A DNA stretch of 64,000 nt from CADEED01 sp964444835 (GTDB taxonomy: Bacteria; Pseudomonadota; Gammaproteobacteria; Steroidobacterales; Steroidobacteraceae): positions 186,001-250,000 of the forward strand of contig CAYUIT010000001.1 in assembly GCA_964444835.1 (NCBI GenBank), in the 5' to 3' direction. A program made the position numbers and the translations under genes. The notes under the pieces were generated by a model. That model was not told the origin of the DNA and made no database searches. It saw only the letters and a list, made by a program, of their open reading frames with translations. How positions within the stretch are numbered: the stretch's first letter is position 1; each line of letters opens with the position of its first letter. Below are positions 42,774 to 51,698 of the stretch, piece by piece.

Positions 42774-43016
42774 CCATGCCTTGGGCAGTCTGCCCCCGCT
42801 CTCGAGACACGCCTCCGCGGTCGCGACAGTCTCGTAGCGCGCGACTTGGTGGCAGTACTGCGACCGTTGGTCGTGACAGATCCCGCTGCGCGACTTCTTC
42901 ACCTTCGGCGCATCCGGATCAGCGGCGCCTAACGACCGGCCATGACGTACCCGAACAGCCACGGCAATCACCTTTGGCTCGGCAGCGCGCTGAGCGGGCG
43001 TACGTAAATCTCGCAA
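42774..43016 (-). pseudogene. possible small gene remnant with SRSGICH motif
   Basis: In the 393-bp stretch between the tRNA and hsp20 (42736-43128), the minus-strand frame from 43016 contains KVKKSRSGICH and later EACLESGGRLPK. That pattern resembles a C-terminal segment I associate with small proteobacterial proteins that usually end soon after GGR-x-P. Here the frame does not stop there but runs on antisense through the tRNA to 42651, so the gene may have lost its stop. No upstream conserved domain is visible. Otherwise I see nothing supportable in this gap. Confidence 0.3.
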
Positions 43017-43128
43017 GCGCTTAGTGGCAGGCGCGAATCGCCCCTGCTCTCACGACCTGTCAATCTCACCGGCGGTTGGCCGAGCTTGCTCTCGGCCCTC
43101 GAAACACCCAGATCTGGAGGAGAACGAC

Positions 43129-43575
43129 ATGAGCTTGATACGCCGCGAACCGTTTCGCGATATGGATGATTTCTTCAATCGCGTAATGGCGGGACCGAGC
43201 CTGCGTTGGCCGCGCTTCATGATGGAGGACAATGGCCGCGCGATGGAGTGGGCACCATCCGCCGACATCAGCGAGACGGACAAGGAATTCCTGATCAAGG
43301 CAGAACTGCCGGCCGTGAAGAAGGAAGATGTGCACGTGACCGTGGAGAATGGACTCATCACGATCCGAGGTGAGCGCAAGCATGAAAAGGAGGACAAGAG
43401 CGAGAAGCAACATCGCGTCGAACGCTTCTATGGCACGTTCGAACGAAGCTTTGCGCTGCCTGAGAATGTGAACACGGCTGCAATTCAGGCGGAATCGAAA
43501 GACGGTGTGTTGACGGTACGCATTCCGAAGACCAAAGGCGAGGCGCCAAAGGCGATACAAGTCAGCGTGCAATAG
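43129..43575 (+). CDS. Hsp20 family small heat-shock protein
   Basis: Alpha-crystallin-type chaperone of 148 residues. The ATG at 43129 follows a strong GGAGGAG site. The longer open frame upstream is discarded. The N-terminus MSLIRREPFRDMDDFFNRVM is typical. The crystallin domain spans about residues 40-140 (PSADISETDKEFLIKAELPA, YGTFERSFALPENV, DGVLTVRIPK). It holds unfolded proteins soluble for later refolding. It begins the stress block; the first Usp gene follows 157 bp later. I see no clear sigma32 promoter. Confidence 0.95.
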   Translation: MSLIRREPFRDMDDFFNRVMAGPSLRWPRFMMEDNGRAMEWAPSADISETDKEFLIKAELPAVKKEDVHVTVENGLITIRGERKHEKEDKSEKQHRVERFYGTFERSFALPENVNTAAIQAESKDGVLTVRIPKTKGEAPKAIQVSVQ

Positions 43576-43594
43576 CAGCGCAGGTCGTCCATCC

Positions 43595-43628
43595 AGGCCC
43601 GCTTCGGCGCCACGCGCGAAGCGGGCCT
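43595..43628 (+). terminator. strong hairpin after hsp20
   Basis: AGGCCCGCTTCG (43595-43606) and CGAAGCGGGCCT (43617-43628) form a perfect 12-bp stem with a 10-base loop, 20 bp after the hsp20 stop. The following sequence TCGCATCTCTG is only mildly T-rich, so this is a likely but imperfect intrinsic terminator. Confidence 0.6.
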
Positions 43629-43732
43629 TCGCATCTCTGTAGGTATTCACCGCGACGCGCGTCGTAGCGCTACTGATGGCAGAGGGGGGGCTTCCGCCCG
43701 ACACTCGCTGCAACCGGGAAGGAGTTGAGCGT

Positions 43733-44716
43733 ATGCGCCCCATCAAGCGAATTCTGGTTGCGATCAAGGACCCGTCGGTCAAGCACTCGCCCGCCGTTGC
43801 GAAAGCCACGCAACTCGCCACGGGGTTAGGTGCCGACATCGTGTTGTTTCACGATATCGCGACGCCGCTCTATGCCGACATGCTGTACGCACGCGGCGTT
43901 GACCTCAAAGCGATGCAGCGTGAGCACACCTCGCGGCATCGCGAACAGCTTGAGAAGATCGCCGCGCGTGTCCGTCAGCATGACGTCAAAGTTTCGGTCG
44001 TCGTTGAATGGGACTTCCCAGCGGCTGAGGCGATCGTCAGACAAGTGTGGCGCACGCAAGCGGATCTCGTCGTCGCGGATGTGCATGCCAGCGGCAAGCA
44101 TCGGGCAAGCTGGCTGCTCAATTACACAGACTGGGAGTTGCTGCGCGATTGCCCGGCTCCTTTGTTGTTAGTCAAGAATAAGGCTTTGTATCGCCACCCC
44201 AAGATCCTCGCCTCGATTGACCCACTGCATGCGTTTGCCAAGCCCGCGAGTCTCGACAAAGACATCTTGCGCGCGGGTACACAGCTCACGCATGCATTGC
44301 GCGGTGAACTGCATGCATTGCACGCATTCGTGCCGCCGATTCCGGTGATGCCGCCGCTCGCGATGGGCCCGCTGATGAACATCACGACGCCTCGCGATGA
44401 GAACGAAGCCGAAGCGCGCAAGCGCTTTGCAACCGAGCTGGCAGACTATGAAGTGAAGCGCAGCGCGCGGCACTTGGTGTCGGGCCGTCCTACGGAGGTC
44501 ATCCCACAAACGGCCAAATCCTTGAAGGCGAGCATTGTCGTGATGGGTGCGTTGTCGCGCTCCGGCCTGAAACGTTTCTTCATCGGGAATACGGCCGAGT
44601 CTGTCATCGATGCCCTGTCGTGCGACGTGCTGGTCATTAAGCACGCGCGCTTTGCAACCAAAGTCCCGCGCAGCGTGCGCGGTGTGCAGATTCTGGCGAC
44701 GCCGATCACACCATGA
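43733..44716 (+). CDS. tandem universal stress protein (UspE-like), copy A
   Basis: A protein of 327 residues with two Usp domains in tandem (about 1-150 and 160-310). It begins MRPIKRILVAIKDP. The second domain holds the ATP-type loop IVVMGALSRSGLKRFFIGNT. The start is ATG at 43733 with GGAAGGAG upstream. It is clearly paralogous to the protein at 56489-57484, sharing the start motif, a WDFPAAEAIV/WDFPAHEAIV segment and the SR-GLKR-FIG loop. UspE-type proteins support stress and low-oxygen survival. It is followed after 7 bp by the B12-dependent ribonucleotide reductase, so the two are probably co-expressed. Confidence 0.92.
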   Translation: MRPIKRILVAIKDPSVKHSPAVAKATQLATGLGADIVLFHDIATPLYADMLYARGVDLKAMQREHTSRHREQLEKIAARVRQHDVKVSVVVEWDFPAAEAIVRQVWRTQADLVVADVHASGKHRASWLLNYTDWELLRDCPAPLLLVKNKALYRHPKILASIDPLHAFAKPASLDKDILRAGTQLTHALRGELHALHAFVPPIPVMPPLAMGPLMNITTPRDENEAEARKRFATELADYEVKRSARHLVSGRPTEVIPQTAKSLKASIVVMGALSRSGLKRFFIGNTAESVIDALSCDVLVIKHARFATKVPRSVRGVQILATPITP

Positions 44717-44723
44717 CGGCGCC

Positions 44724-46487
44724 ATGCGAACATTGCTGACGCCGCTCGCCGAGTACGTTTGGCAAACGCGCTACCGAGCTGCGACGCCTGAGGGCGTTGA
44801 GCAGAGCATTGAGGATACGTGGCATCGCGTCGCGTGTGCGGCAGCGGCCGTAGACCCCGAGCCCGAACTCTACTCGAAGCGCTTTGGCGAGCTGCTCGCA
44901 GACTTTCAGTTCATTCCCGGCGGACGCATTCTCGCGGGCGCCGGCACAGCTCGCGCCGTCACACTCGCTAACTGCTTCGTCATGGGACCGATCGAAGATT
45001 CGGTGACGGGCATCTTCGAGACGTTGAAGGAAGCCGCGCTGACCATGCAGCAAGGCGGCGGCGTCGGCTACGACTTCTCCGCGCTGCGTCCGCGCGGTAC
45101 CCCAGCTATCTCAACGGGCGGCATCGCGACCGGCCCTGTCTCTTTCCTGAAGGTATTCGACAGCGCGTGCGCAACCGTGATGTCGAGCGGTGCTCGCCGT
45201 GGAGCCATGATGGCGACTTTGCGCTGCGACCACCCAGACGTGCTGGAGTTCGTCGCCGCCAAACGCGCCCTGCACGATCTGCCTCACTTCAATCTTTCGT
45301 TACTGGTCACGGATGCATTCATGGGCGCTGTTGCTGAGGGTGCGCCCTGGCCTCTCCGCTTTCCAGCAGGCAGCGCCCCGCAAAAGACCATTCCGGCACG
45401 TGAACTCTGGGATGCGATCTGTCAGTCCGCGCATGCGAGTGGCGAGCCCGGCATGCTATTCATCGATCGCATCAACCGCACTAACAACCTCGCGTATCGC
45501 GAAACGCTCAGCGCCACGAATCCATGCGGCGAAGCCCCCCTGCCGGAGTACGGCGCTTGTCATTTGGGCTCGTTAAATCTCGTGCGCTTCGTGCGTGATC
45601 CCTTTACACCGGGCGCGCATCTTGACTACGTCGCACTCGACAGCGCCGCGCGCTTGGCCGTGCGCTTTCTCGACGACATTGTCGACGCCTCACGCTACCC
45701 GCTGTTTCGCCAAGCGCAACGCGCGCATGCGACGCGCCGCATCGGCATCGGGATCACGGGCCTGGGCGATGCGCTCGCGATGCTGCGCTTGCACTACGCC
45801 TCGGTCGACGCACGCTCAACGGCCGCTCGGGTGATGACCACCATTCGCGACAGCACCTATGCGGCGTCGATTGACCTGGCACGCGAGCGTGGCGCCTTCC
45901 CAGACCTCGACCTCGCCAAGCATCTCGAGCGACCATTCATTCAGCACTTGCCCGAAACATTGCAAACGGCGCTCGCCCGCCACGGCGTCCGCAATAGCCA
46001 TCTCCTCGCGATTGCACCGGCTGGCACGATCAGCCTGCTGGCTAACAATGTGAGTAGTGGCATCGAACCCATTTTTGCGCTCGAGATCGTGCGCCGCGTG
46101 CTCGGGCCGGATGGCTCTGCTCGCAGCTTCACCGCCGATGACTACGCTTATCGACTCTGGCGCGCACGGCACGGCGCGCCGTGTGCGCTCCCGGAGTGGT
46201 TCTCGGACGCTCGCGCGATCGCACCCCACGAACACCTCGCGATGCAAGCGGAGGTTCAAGCGCGTGTCGACGGCGCGATCTCAAAAACGATCCTGCTAGA
46301 GCGTTCCGCCACGATCGCAGACATTGCCAAGATCTTCCGCGACGCGCACGCCTTGGGCCTCAAAGGCTGCACCGTGTATCGCCTCGGCACACGCGAGGAC
46401 GTGTTCGTCGAGCGCAACAATCCGTCGCTCGAAACCGAGATCGACCGGAGCGCTCATTGCGCCGAACCACACCGCGAAGTGGATTAG
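44724..46487 (+). CDS. nrdJ: adenosylcobalamin-dependent ribonucleotide reductase (class II), short form
   Basis: Class II RNR of 587 residues, making deoxynucleotides with a B12 radical and hence without oxygen. Active-site residues are clear: Cys84 in LANCFVM, NPCGE at 266-270 (radical Cys268, Glu270) and Cys279 in ACHLGSLNL. The spacing equals that of Thermotoga NrdJ. The phosphate-binding PAGTISLLANN lies near 435. The C-terminus ends soon after KGCTVYR, and I see no CxxC tail pair that normally re-reduces the active site. The start is ATG at 44724; a longer frame lies inside the Usp gene. It sits 7 bp behind Usp copy A and 32 bp before a cytochrome c gene. Confidence 0.93.
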   Translation: MRTLLTPLAEYVWQTRYRAATPEGVEQSIEDTWHRVACAAAAVDPEPELYSKRFGELLADFQFIPGGRILAGAGTARAVTLANCFVMGPIEDSVTGIFETLKEAALTMQQGGGVGYDFSALRPRGTPAISTGGIATGPVSFLKVFDSACATVMSSGARRGAMMATLRCDHPDVLEFVAAKRALHDLPHFNLSLLVTDAFMGAVAEGAPWPLRFPAGSAPQKTIPARELWDAICQSAHASGEPGMLFIDRINRTNNLAYRETLSATNPCGEAPLPEYGACHLGSLNLVRFVRDPFTPGAHLDYVALDSAARLAVRFLDDIVDASRYPLFRQAQRAHATRRIGIGITGLGDALAMLRLHYASVDARSTAARVMTTIRDSTYAASIDLARERGAFPDLDLAKHLERPFIQHLPETLQTALARHGVRNSHLLAIAPAGTISLLANNVSSGIEPIFALEIVRRVLGPDGSARSFTADDYAYRLWRARHGAPCALPEWFSDARAIAPHEHLAMQAEVQARVDGAISKTILLERSATIADIAKIFRDAHALGLKGCTVYRLGTREDVFVERNNPSLETEIDRSAHCAEPHREVD

Positions 46488-46519
46488 CACCATATCTGCC
46501 GACCATGGAGAGTGATCGT

Positions 46520-46969
46520 ATGAGGATACAACTAACGACTCGATTTGTTGCACTCACCTTGTTGGCAGTCGGCGCGTTGGTAGCGTCGCGAGCGGCCGGT
46601 GCCGAAGATTACTCGAGCTACAGCGGCGCCGAGTTGTACCAGCGTTTCTGCGCCAGCTGTCATGGCAGTGACGGCCGCGGCGACGGGCCGGTGGCACCCG
46701 CACTCAAGGTCTTGGTGCCGGATCTCACTCGGCTCACTCGCCATCGCGGTGATGAGTTTCCGCTCGAGCGTGTGCGGCGTATCATCGATGGCCGCGATAT
46801 CTTCGCCGCGCATGGTGCACGCCGCATGCCGATCTGGGGCTACGAATTTGCGACGCCGACGCCTGCGGAGCCTGAGGCAGGCGCGCAGGACGCAGCCAGC
46901 CTCATCGATCGCCTGGTCGACTACTTGAAGAGCATGCAGCGATTCGACGCGGCGACGACGCCCCGCTGA
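46520..46969 (+). CDS. class I cytochrome c
   Basis: Periplasmic monoheme cytochrome c of 149 residues. It has a signal peptide (MRIQLTTRFVALTLLAVGAL to about AAGA), the heme motif CASCH in RFCASCHGSDGRGDGP, and a likely Met axial ligand in RRMPIWGYEF. The start chosen is ATG at 46520; an in-frame ATG at 46505 is possible. It lies 32 bp after nrdJ and 19 bp before the ABC ATPase. Redox partner is unknown; it may serve the low-oxygen respiratory chain (inference). Confidence 0.9.
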   Translation: MRIQLTTRFVALTLLAVGALVASRAAGAEDYSSYSGAELYQRFCASCHGSDGRGDGPVAPALKVLVPDLTRLTRHRGDEFPLERVRRIIDGRDIFAAHGARRMPIWGYEFATPTPAEPEAGAQDAASLIDRLVDYLKSMQRFDAATTPR

Positions 46970-46988
46970 CGCTGCGTCTGTCGCGCAA

Positions 46989-47696
46989 ATGACCGACGTC
47001 GTCTTCGCGGCGGAGCATCTCACCAAGACATACCAGGTTGGTGATTACTTCATCCACGCACTGCGCGGCGTGTCGTTCGAGATTTCGGCCGGCGAGTTTG
47101 TGGTGTTGCTCGGACCTTCGGGCAGTGGCAAGTCAACGCTGCTCAACATCTTGGGCGGGCTCGACACGCCCACGAGTGGCAGCGTCCGCTGGCGTGAGCA
47201 CGACCTGTCGCGCGCGTCCGAGCACGAGCTAACGAGCTATCGCCGCGAACACGTGGGATTCGTGTTCCAGTTCTACAATCTCATTCAAAGCCTGACCGCC
47301 CGCGAGAACGTCGAACTCGTCACCGACCTTGTGCCGAATGCCATGGCGCCGGCCGAGGCGCTCGCGCTCGTCGGCTTGCAAGATCGGCTAGATCATTTCC
47401 CTGCTCAGCTTTCCGGTGGCGAGCAGCAACGCGTGGCGGTCGCGCGAGCCATTGCGAAGCGCCCCGAGTGCCTGCTGTGTGATGAACCTACTGGCGCACT
47501 CGATATCGAGACGGGCCGACTCGTCCTTGCGGCGATTGCACGCGCAAACGAAGTGCTGGGCACCACGACGATCATCATCACGCACAACGCCTCGATCGCG
47601 GAGATGGCGCATCGCGTCATTCGTTTGGCCGACGGCAATATCGCGAGCAGCGAACTGCGCAGTACACGAGTCAGCCCGGCGGAGTTGCAGTGGTGA
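46989..47696 (+). CDS. ABC transporter ATP-binding protein (MacB/LolD type)
   Basis: ATPase of 235 residues. Walker A is LLGPSGSGKSTLLNILGG (about 37-54), the signature is QLSGGEQQRVAVARAIAK and Walker B is LLCDEPTGALD. The H-loop is ITHNASI. The sequence belongs to the lipoprotein/macrolide-export class that pairs with FtsX-like permeases. It overlaps the permease gene start and is followed by an HlyD-family adaptor, together making a complete export system. Confidence 0.95.
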   Translation: MTDVVFAAEHLTKTYQVGDYFIHALRGVSFEISAGEFVVLLGPSGSGKSTLLNILGGLDTPTSGSVRWREHDLSRASEHELTSYRREHVGFVFQFYNLIQSLTARENVELVTDLVPNAMAPAEALALVGLQDRLDHFPAQLSGGEQQRVAVARAIAKRPECLLCDEPTGALDIETGRLVLAAIARANEVLGTTTIIITHNASIAEMAHRVIRLADGNIASSELRSTRVSPAELQW

Positions 47697-50053
47697 GGCC
47701 CCTGCATCGAAAACTGGTGCGCGATCTCGTGCGGCTGCGGGCGCAAGTAGTCACGATCGCGCTCGTGGTCGCCTGCGGTGTGGGCGGCTTCGTGGGCTCG
47801 CTGTCGGCGCATTTGTCGCTCACGTCGTTGCGCGACTCCTATTACGACAGCGCCCGCTTCGGCCATGTCTTTGCCGAGTTACGCCGCGCGCCAAACTTCA
47901 TTGCCGAACGCATTCGCAATCTACCCGGCGTGCTGGATGTGGATACGCGGATCACTGGGCAGGTACAAATGTCGATGGCGGGTGTCGACGAAGCGCTGAC
48001 CGGCTGGATCGTATCGCTACCCGCCTCCTCGCTCGCCGGTGTTGACCGCGTCGTGCTGAAACGGGGTCGTTGGGTCGAGCCCGGCGATCGGGATGGCGTG
48101 TTGTTAGGCGATGCCTTCGCTGCGGCACGTCGCGTAAACCCTGGAGATCGTCTCACGGTGTTGCTCAACGGCCGCCAAGAACAAGTCACGGTGACCGGGA
48201 TCGCACTCTCGCCACCGTTCGTGTTCGCCGCTGCGGCGGGCGGACTGCATGACGACTCGAACTATGCAGTGTTGTGGATGCCGCGCGCGCGACTGGCCGC
48301 CGCATATGACATGGTCGGTGCATTCAACCACGTCTCGCTGCGGATCGACCGCAGCGCTAGCGTAGCCGGCACGATCGCGCGACTCGACGACTTGCTCGCG
48401 CCTTACGGCTCCACGGGCGCCTACGATCGCTCCGATCAAGCCTCGAATCGCACCTTGGCCCAGGAGATCAATGAACAGCGCGTGTTTGGCACGGTCTTGC
48501 CCGCCGTGTTCTTGGTCGTCGCGATCTTCCTGCTGAATATTCTTTTGGCTCGCCATATCGCGACCGAGCGGTCCCAGATCGCGGCCCTGCGTGCACTTGG
48601 CTACGAGGCGCGCGCGATCGCTCTGCATTACGCAGTGTTCGCACTCACGGTTGCCCTGCTCGGCGTCGCCGGTGGACTCGTCATTGGAGAGGTCCTCGGT
48701 CGTTGGATGACCGAGTTGTACACGGGCTTCTTCCGCTTCCCGACGCATGAGTTCACGTTGAGCGTACCGCTTGCGATCGGGGGCGCGGCGCTCGCCATCG
48801 CCGTGGCTGTCCTGGCCGCCGCTAGCTCCGTGCGTCGCATCGCGCGGCTGCAACCAGCCGAGGCGATGCGCCCTCCCGCGCCCGCGCACTATCGACGGTC
48901 GCGAATTGAGAAGGCGCTTGCGCGCCACGGCTCGTCGCCCAGCGCAACGATGGTGGTGCGCGAGCTGCAACGGCGACCGCTGCGCGCGATCGCCACCGTA
49001 TTGGGACTCGCGAGCGCCACTGCCATCATCATCGCCGGCGCATGGTGGGGCGACGCATTCGACAATCTCATCGAACGCGAGATGTATCTGCGCGATCGTG
49101 CACAAGTGTTCTTGGCGCTAACAACCCCAGCAAGCCCCGCCGTCCTGCACGAAATCCGGCGATTGCCGGGCGTACTTGCAGCCGAAGGGGCGCGCGTCGT
49201 GCCCGTGCAATTGTCCCGGGGCCATCGCCATTACCGCACGACGCTCACCGGCCTCGACCCGCAATCGGACTTGCATCGAGTTCTCGATTCAAATTGGCGC
49301 GACCTGCCACTCGAGCCGGACACTCTCGTGCTGACGGATCGCCTTGCCGCAGCGCTCGAGGCGCGTGTCGGCGACTCGATCGACGTGTTTGCGCTCGAGG
49401 GCTCGCGCCAGCGTCGCACGCTGCCGCTCGTCGCGATCAGTAACGACTACATGGGCATGCAAGCCTATGCCGATCGCCTCAGCGCGGCACGCCTTGCGGG
49501 CGAACACGACACCGTAAACATTGCTCGCGTCCGCGTCGACGCTCTCGAGCGCGCGCGCTTCTTGGCTGCCGCGCGGACGGCTCCCCGTATCGCTGCCGTG
49601 GGCGACAAGGAACGAATGGTGCGCTATTTTCGCACGACCGCCCAGCGCAACTTGTTAGTCTTTGCGGGTATTCTGTCGGTCTTTGCGACGTGTATCGCGA
49701 TCGGTGTCGTCTACAACAGCGCGCGGATTCAATTGGCAGAGCGCGAGTGGGAACTGGCAACTCTACGCGTTGTCGGATTCACCCGCGCCGAGGTCTCAGC
49801 CATGCTGCTCGGCCAATTGGCGTTACAGCTCTTGATATCGATCCCCGTGGGTTGTGCGCTGGGCTTCGCGTTGTCGTACACGATTGTGGAGCTGATATCG
49901 GCCGAGGAGTTTCGCATTCCCATGATCGTGACAATCCATACCTACAGCATCGCCGTGGGCATCATGCTCGCGGCGGCCGTGCTGAGCGCGCTCGTCGTAC
50001 GTCGGCACGTCGATCGACTCGATCTCATCGCCGTGCTGAAGACCCGGGAGTAA
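47690..50053 (+). CDS. ABC transporter permease, FtsX-like (two-repeat form)
   Basis: Membrane protein of 787 residues with an N-terminal membrane anchor (VTIALVVACGVGGFVGSL) and a large periplasmic domain. Two FtsX-type membrane blocks follow: about residues 265-385 (VFGTVLPAVFLVVAIFLLNI and two more) and about 655-780 (LLVFAGILSVFATCIAIGVV and two more). The start is GTG at 47690 with GGAG five bases upstream; GTG at 47693 is possible. It overlaps the ATPase gene. With the ATPase and HlyD gene it forms an export complex of unknown cargo. It contains two GTTGTTAG/CTAACAAC octamers. Confidence 0.93.
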   Translation: MVRPLHRKLVRDLVRLRAQVVTIALVVACGVGGFVGSLSAHLSLTSLRDSYYDSARFGHVFAELRRAPNFIAERIRNLPGVLDVDTRITGQVQMSMAGVDEALTGWIVSLPASSLAGVDRVVLKRGRWVEPGDRDGVLLGDAFAAARRVNPGDRLTVLLNGRQEQVTVTGIALSPPFVFAAAAGGLHDDSNYAVLWMPRARLAAAYDMVGAFNHVSLRIDRSASVAGTIARLDDLLAPYGSTGAYDRSDQASNRTLAQEINEQRVFGTVLPAVFLVVAIFLLNILLARHIATERSQIAALRALGYEARAIALHYAVFALTVALLGVAGGLVIGEVLGRWMTELYTGFFRFPTHEFTLSVPLAIGGAALAIAVAVLAAASSVRRIARLQPAEAMRPPAPAHYRRSRIEKALARHGSSPSATMVVRELQRRPLRAIATVLGLASATAIIIAGAWWGDAFDNLIEREMYLRDRAQVFLALTTPASPAVLHEIRRLPGVLAAEGARVVPVQLSRGHRHYRTTLTGLDPQSDLHRVLDSNWRDLPLEPDTLVLTDRLAAALEARVGDSIDVFALEGSRQRRTLPLVAISNDYMGMQAYADRLSAARLAGEHDTVNIARVRVDALERARFLAAARTAPRIAAVGDKERMVRYFRTTAQRNLLVFAGILSVFATCIAIGVVYNSARIQLAEREWELATLRVVGFTRAEVSAMLLGQLALQLLISIPVGCALGFALSYTIVELISAEEFRIPMIVTIHTYSIAVGIMLAAAVLSALVVRRHVDRLDLIAVLKTRE

Positions 50054-50058
50054 CTACC

Positions 50059-51258
50059 ATGAAGCGCCGCTCCATTACTTGGCTCGCAGCGATCGCGATC
50101 CTCACTGCGGCACTCGGCTATTGGGTGTTCGCGCCACGCACTATCGAGGTGGAGAGCAGCGTCGCGCGACTCGGCCCCTTCGTATTGACGATCGATGAAG
50201 ACGGCGTGACACGCGTTCGAGATCGTTACGCCGTGACGGCACCTGTCGCTGGCACGCTCCTGCGGCCCACGCTTCGCGCTGGGGATCGGGTCGCTCGCGA
50301 CGATGTCTTGGGGCGGATCGTGCCCAACGTCGCCCAGATGCTTGACGCGCGTACCCGAGCGGAGCTCGCCGCGCGCGTGGAATCTGCCGCGGCGCGCGTC
50401 GATCGAGCAGGCGCGATCGCGCGCCAGAACGCGGCCGCGCTCGCGCAAGCGGAGAATGAGCAACGCCGAATCGAGAAGCTCGGTGAACAAGGTTATGCCT
50501 CGCAGACCGAGCGAGAGCGTGCCCTGCTGAGCCTCGATCTCAAGCGCAAGGATCTGGATGCAGCCGTGTTCGAGCGCGACGCCGCGCAGCACGACCTCCA
50601 GCAAGCGCGAGCCGCGTTAAGGGAAGGTGCCACTCGGGCTAACGGCAAAGAAAGCGCATGGTTGATTCGTTCGCCCATCGATGGACAAGTGCTACGGGTT
50701 CACCAGGAAAATGAAGGCGCGATCGGTATCGGCGGTGCGATCTTGGAACTTGGTGATACGACGCATCTCGAGGCATGGGTTGACTTGCTATCGACGGAAG
50801 CCACCCGCGTGAACCCCGGCGCATTTGTCGATCTCGATGCGGGCGGTGGCATCAAACTATCCGGTCGGGTTCGCGTCGTAGAGCCTGCCGCGCGCACCAA
50901 ACTCTCGGCGCTCGGTGTCGAAGAGCAGCGCGTGAATGTGATCGTCGATGTGCTACCTAACGAGAGCGTGCAGGGACGGATCGGCGACGCTTACCGCGTG
51001 GATGCGAAGATTGAAGTCGACCGACGCGCCTCGGCCGTGACCATTCCGACGGCCGCGCTATTTCGCTCCGGCGACCATTGGGCCGTGTTTAAAGTCATCA
51101 ACGGGCGCGCCCAGCTTACCGCCGTACGCGTCGACGCACGCAGCGCAGAGCGCGCCGTCGTCGCCGACGGCATCGTGGCAGGCGAGCGCGTGATCCTCTA
51201 CCCGAGCGACAGCGTGCGTGACGGCTCGCGCGTCGCGGCCCGCGATCGCGAGCCCTAA
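50059..51258 (+). CDS. HlyD/RND-type efflux periplasmic adaptor
   Basis: Periplasmic adaptor of 399 residues with an N-terminal membrane anchor (SITWLAAIAILTAALGYWVF). The barrel-sandwich halves read DRYAVTAPVAGTLLRPTL (about 55-72) and IRSPIDGQVLRVHQENEGAI (about 200-219). Between them lies a coiled-coil hairpin of about 100 residues rich in Ala/Arg/Glu. The start is ATG at 50059, six bases after the permease stop, with GGGAG upstream. It links the inner-membrane permease to an outer-membrane channel, which is not encoded here. Its stop overlaps a convergent gene by 4 bp. Confidence 0.93.
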   Translation: MKRRSITWLAAIAILTAALGYWVFAPRTIEVESSVARLGPFVLTIDEDGVTRVRDRYAVTAPVAGTLLRPTLRAGDRVARDDVLGRIVPNVAQMLDARTRAELAARVESAAARVDRAGAIARQNAAALAQAENEQRRIEKLGEQGYASQTERERALLSLDLKRKDLDAAVFERDAAQHDLQQARAALREGATRANGKESAWLIRSPIDGQVLRVHQENEGAIGIGGAILELGDTTHLEAWVDLLSTEATRVNPGAFVDLDAGGGIKLSGRVRVVEPAARTKLSALGVEEQRVNVIVDVLPNESVQGRIGDAYRVDAKIEVDRRASAVTIPTAALFRSGDHWAVFKVINGRAQLTAVRVDARSAERAVVADGIVAGERVILYPSDSVRDGSRVAARDREP

Positions 51259-51662
51259 GAACGCGCCGGAAACGCGGCCCTCTCGATACGCTTGTCGTCA
51301 GCGTGCACGAAGTCGCGCGATACCTCCCGACTGACGAGCGCGCGCGTGAGCTTACTCATCGCGGGGCGCAGCTCGCCGAGAAACTTCGGCTCGACCAGCA
51401 GCACGAATTCATCGACGCTGTTCGCCCGCCGCAATGCGTCGAGCTTACGCGCCACCGTCTTCGCGAAGCGCAACACCTCCGCTGCATGCGGATCAAAGTC
51501 GCTTTGTGTGCCATGACGCTCCAGGGGCCTATGCTTCTTGCCGCGCACTAACGATGGTCGCTCGAATCGATCGACTTCTTGAAAGTGCACCGGCCCAGCT
51601 CGACCACTCGTGCGCAAGACTCGCGCTTGGCCACCATCCGCTACCAACACATATCGCGCCAT
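51255..51662 (-). CDS. host attachment protein family (baeRF-like)
   Basis: A 135-residue protein beginning MARYVLVADGGQARVLR. It fits the family named for attachment to host cells (Agrobacterium rat locus), now grouped with bacterial eRF1-like domains. The segments DPHAAEVLRFAKTVARKLD and VLLVEPKFLGELRPAMS are typical. Its role is unclear; in free-living bacteria it usually lies among stress genes, as here. It lies 36 bp downstream of the CBS gene on the same strand and converges on the HlyD gene with a 4-bp overlap. Confidence 0.85.
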   Translation of the reverse strand: MARYVLVADGGQARVLRTSGRAGPVHFQEVDRFERPSLVRGKKHRPLERHGTQSDFDPHAAEVLRFAKTVARKLDALRRANSVDEFVLLVEPKFLGELRPAMSKLTRALVSREVSRDFVHADDKRIERAAFPARS

Positions 51663-51698
51663 ACGGTGCTCCTGTTATTCCTATCGAAAAAGATCTCG

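Noticed and set aside
42651..42780. Protein-coding meaning of the GIRTRVTALRG-type text antisense to the tRNA
   Set aside because: This is the well-known mistranslation of a tRNA gene's reverse strand, not a protein domain.
44168..44725. Large minus-strand frame opposite the Usp gene
   Set aside because: It is in the shadow of Usp copy A, with no recognisable domain and strongly biased composition.
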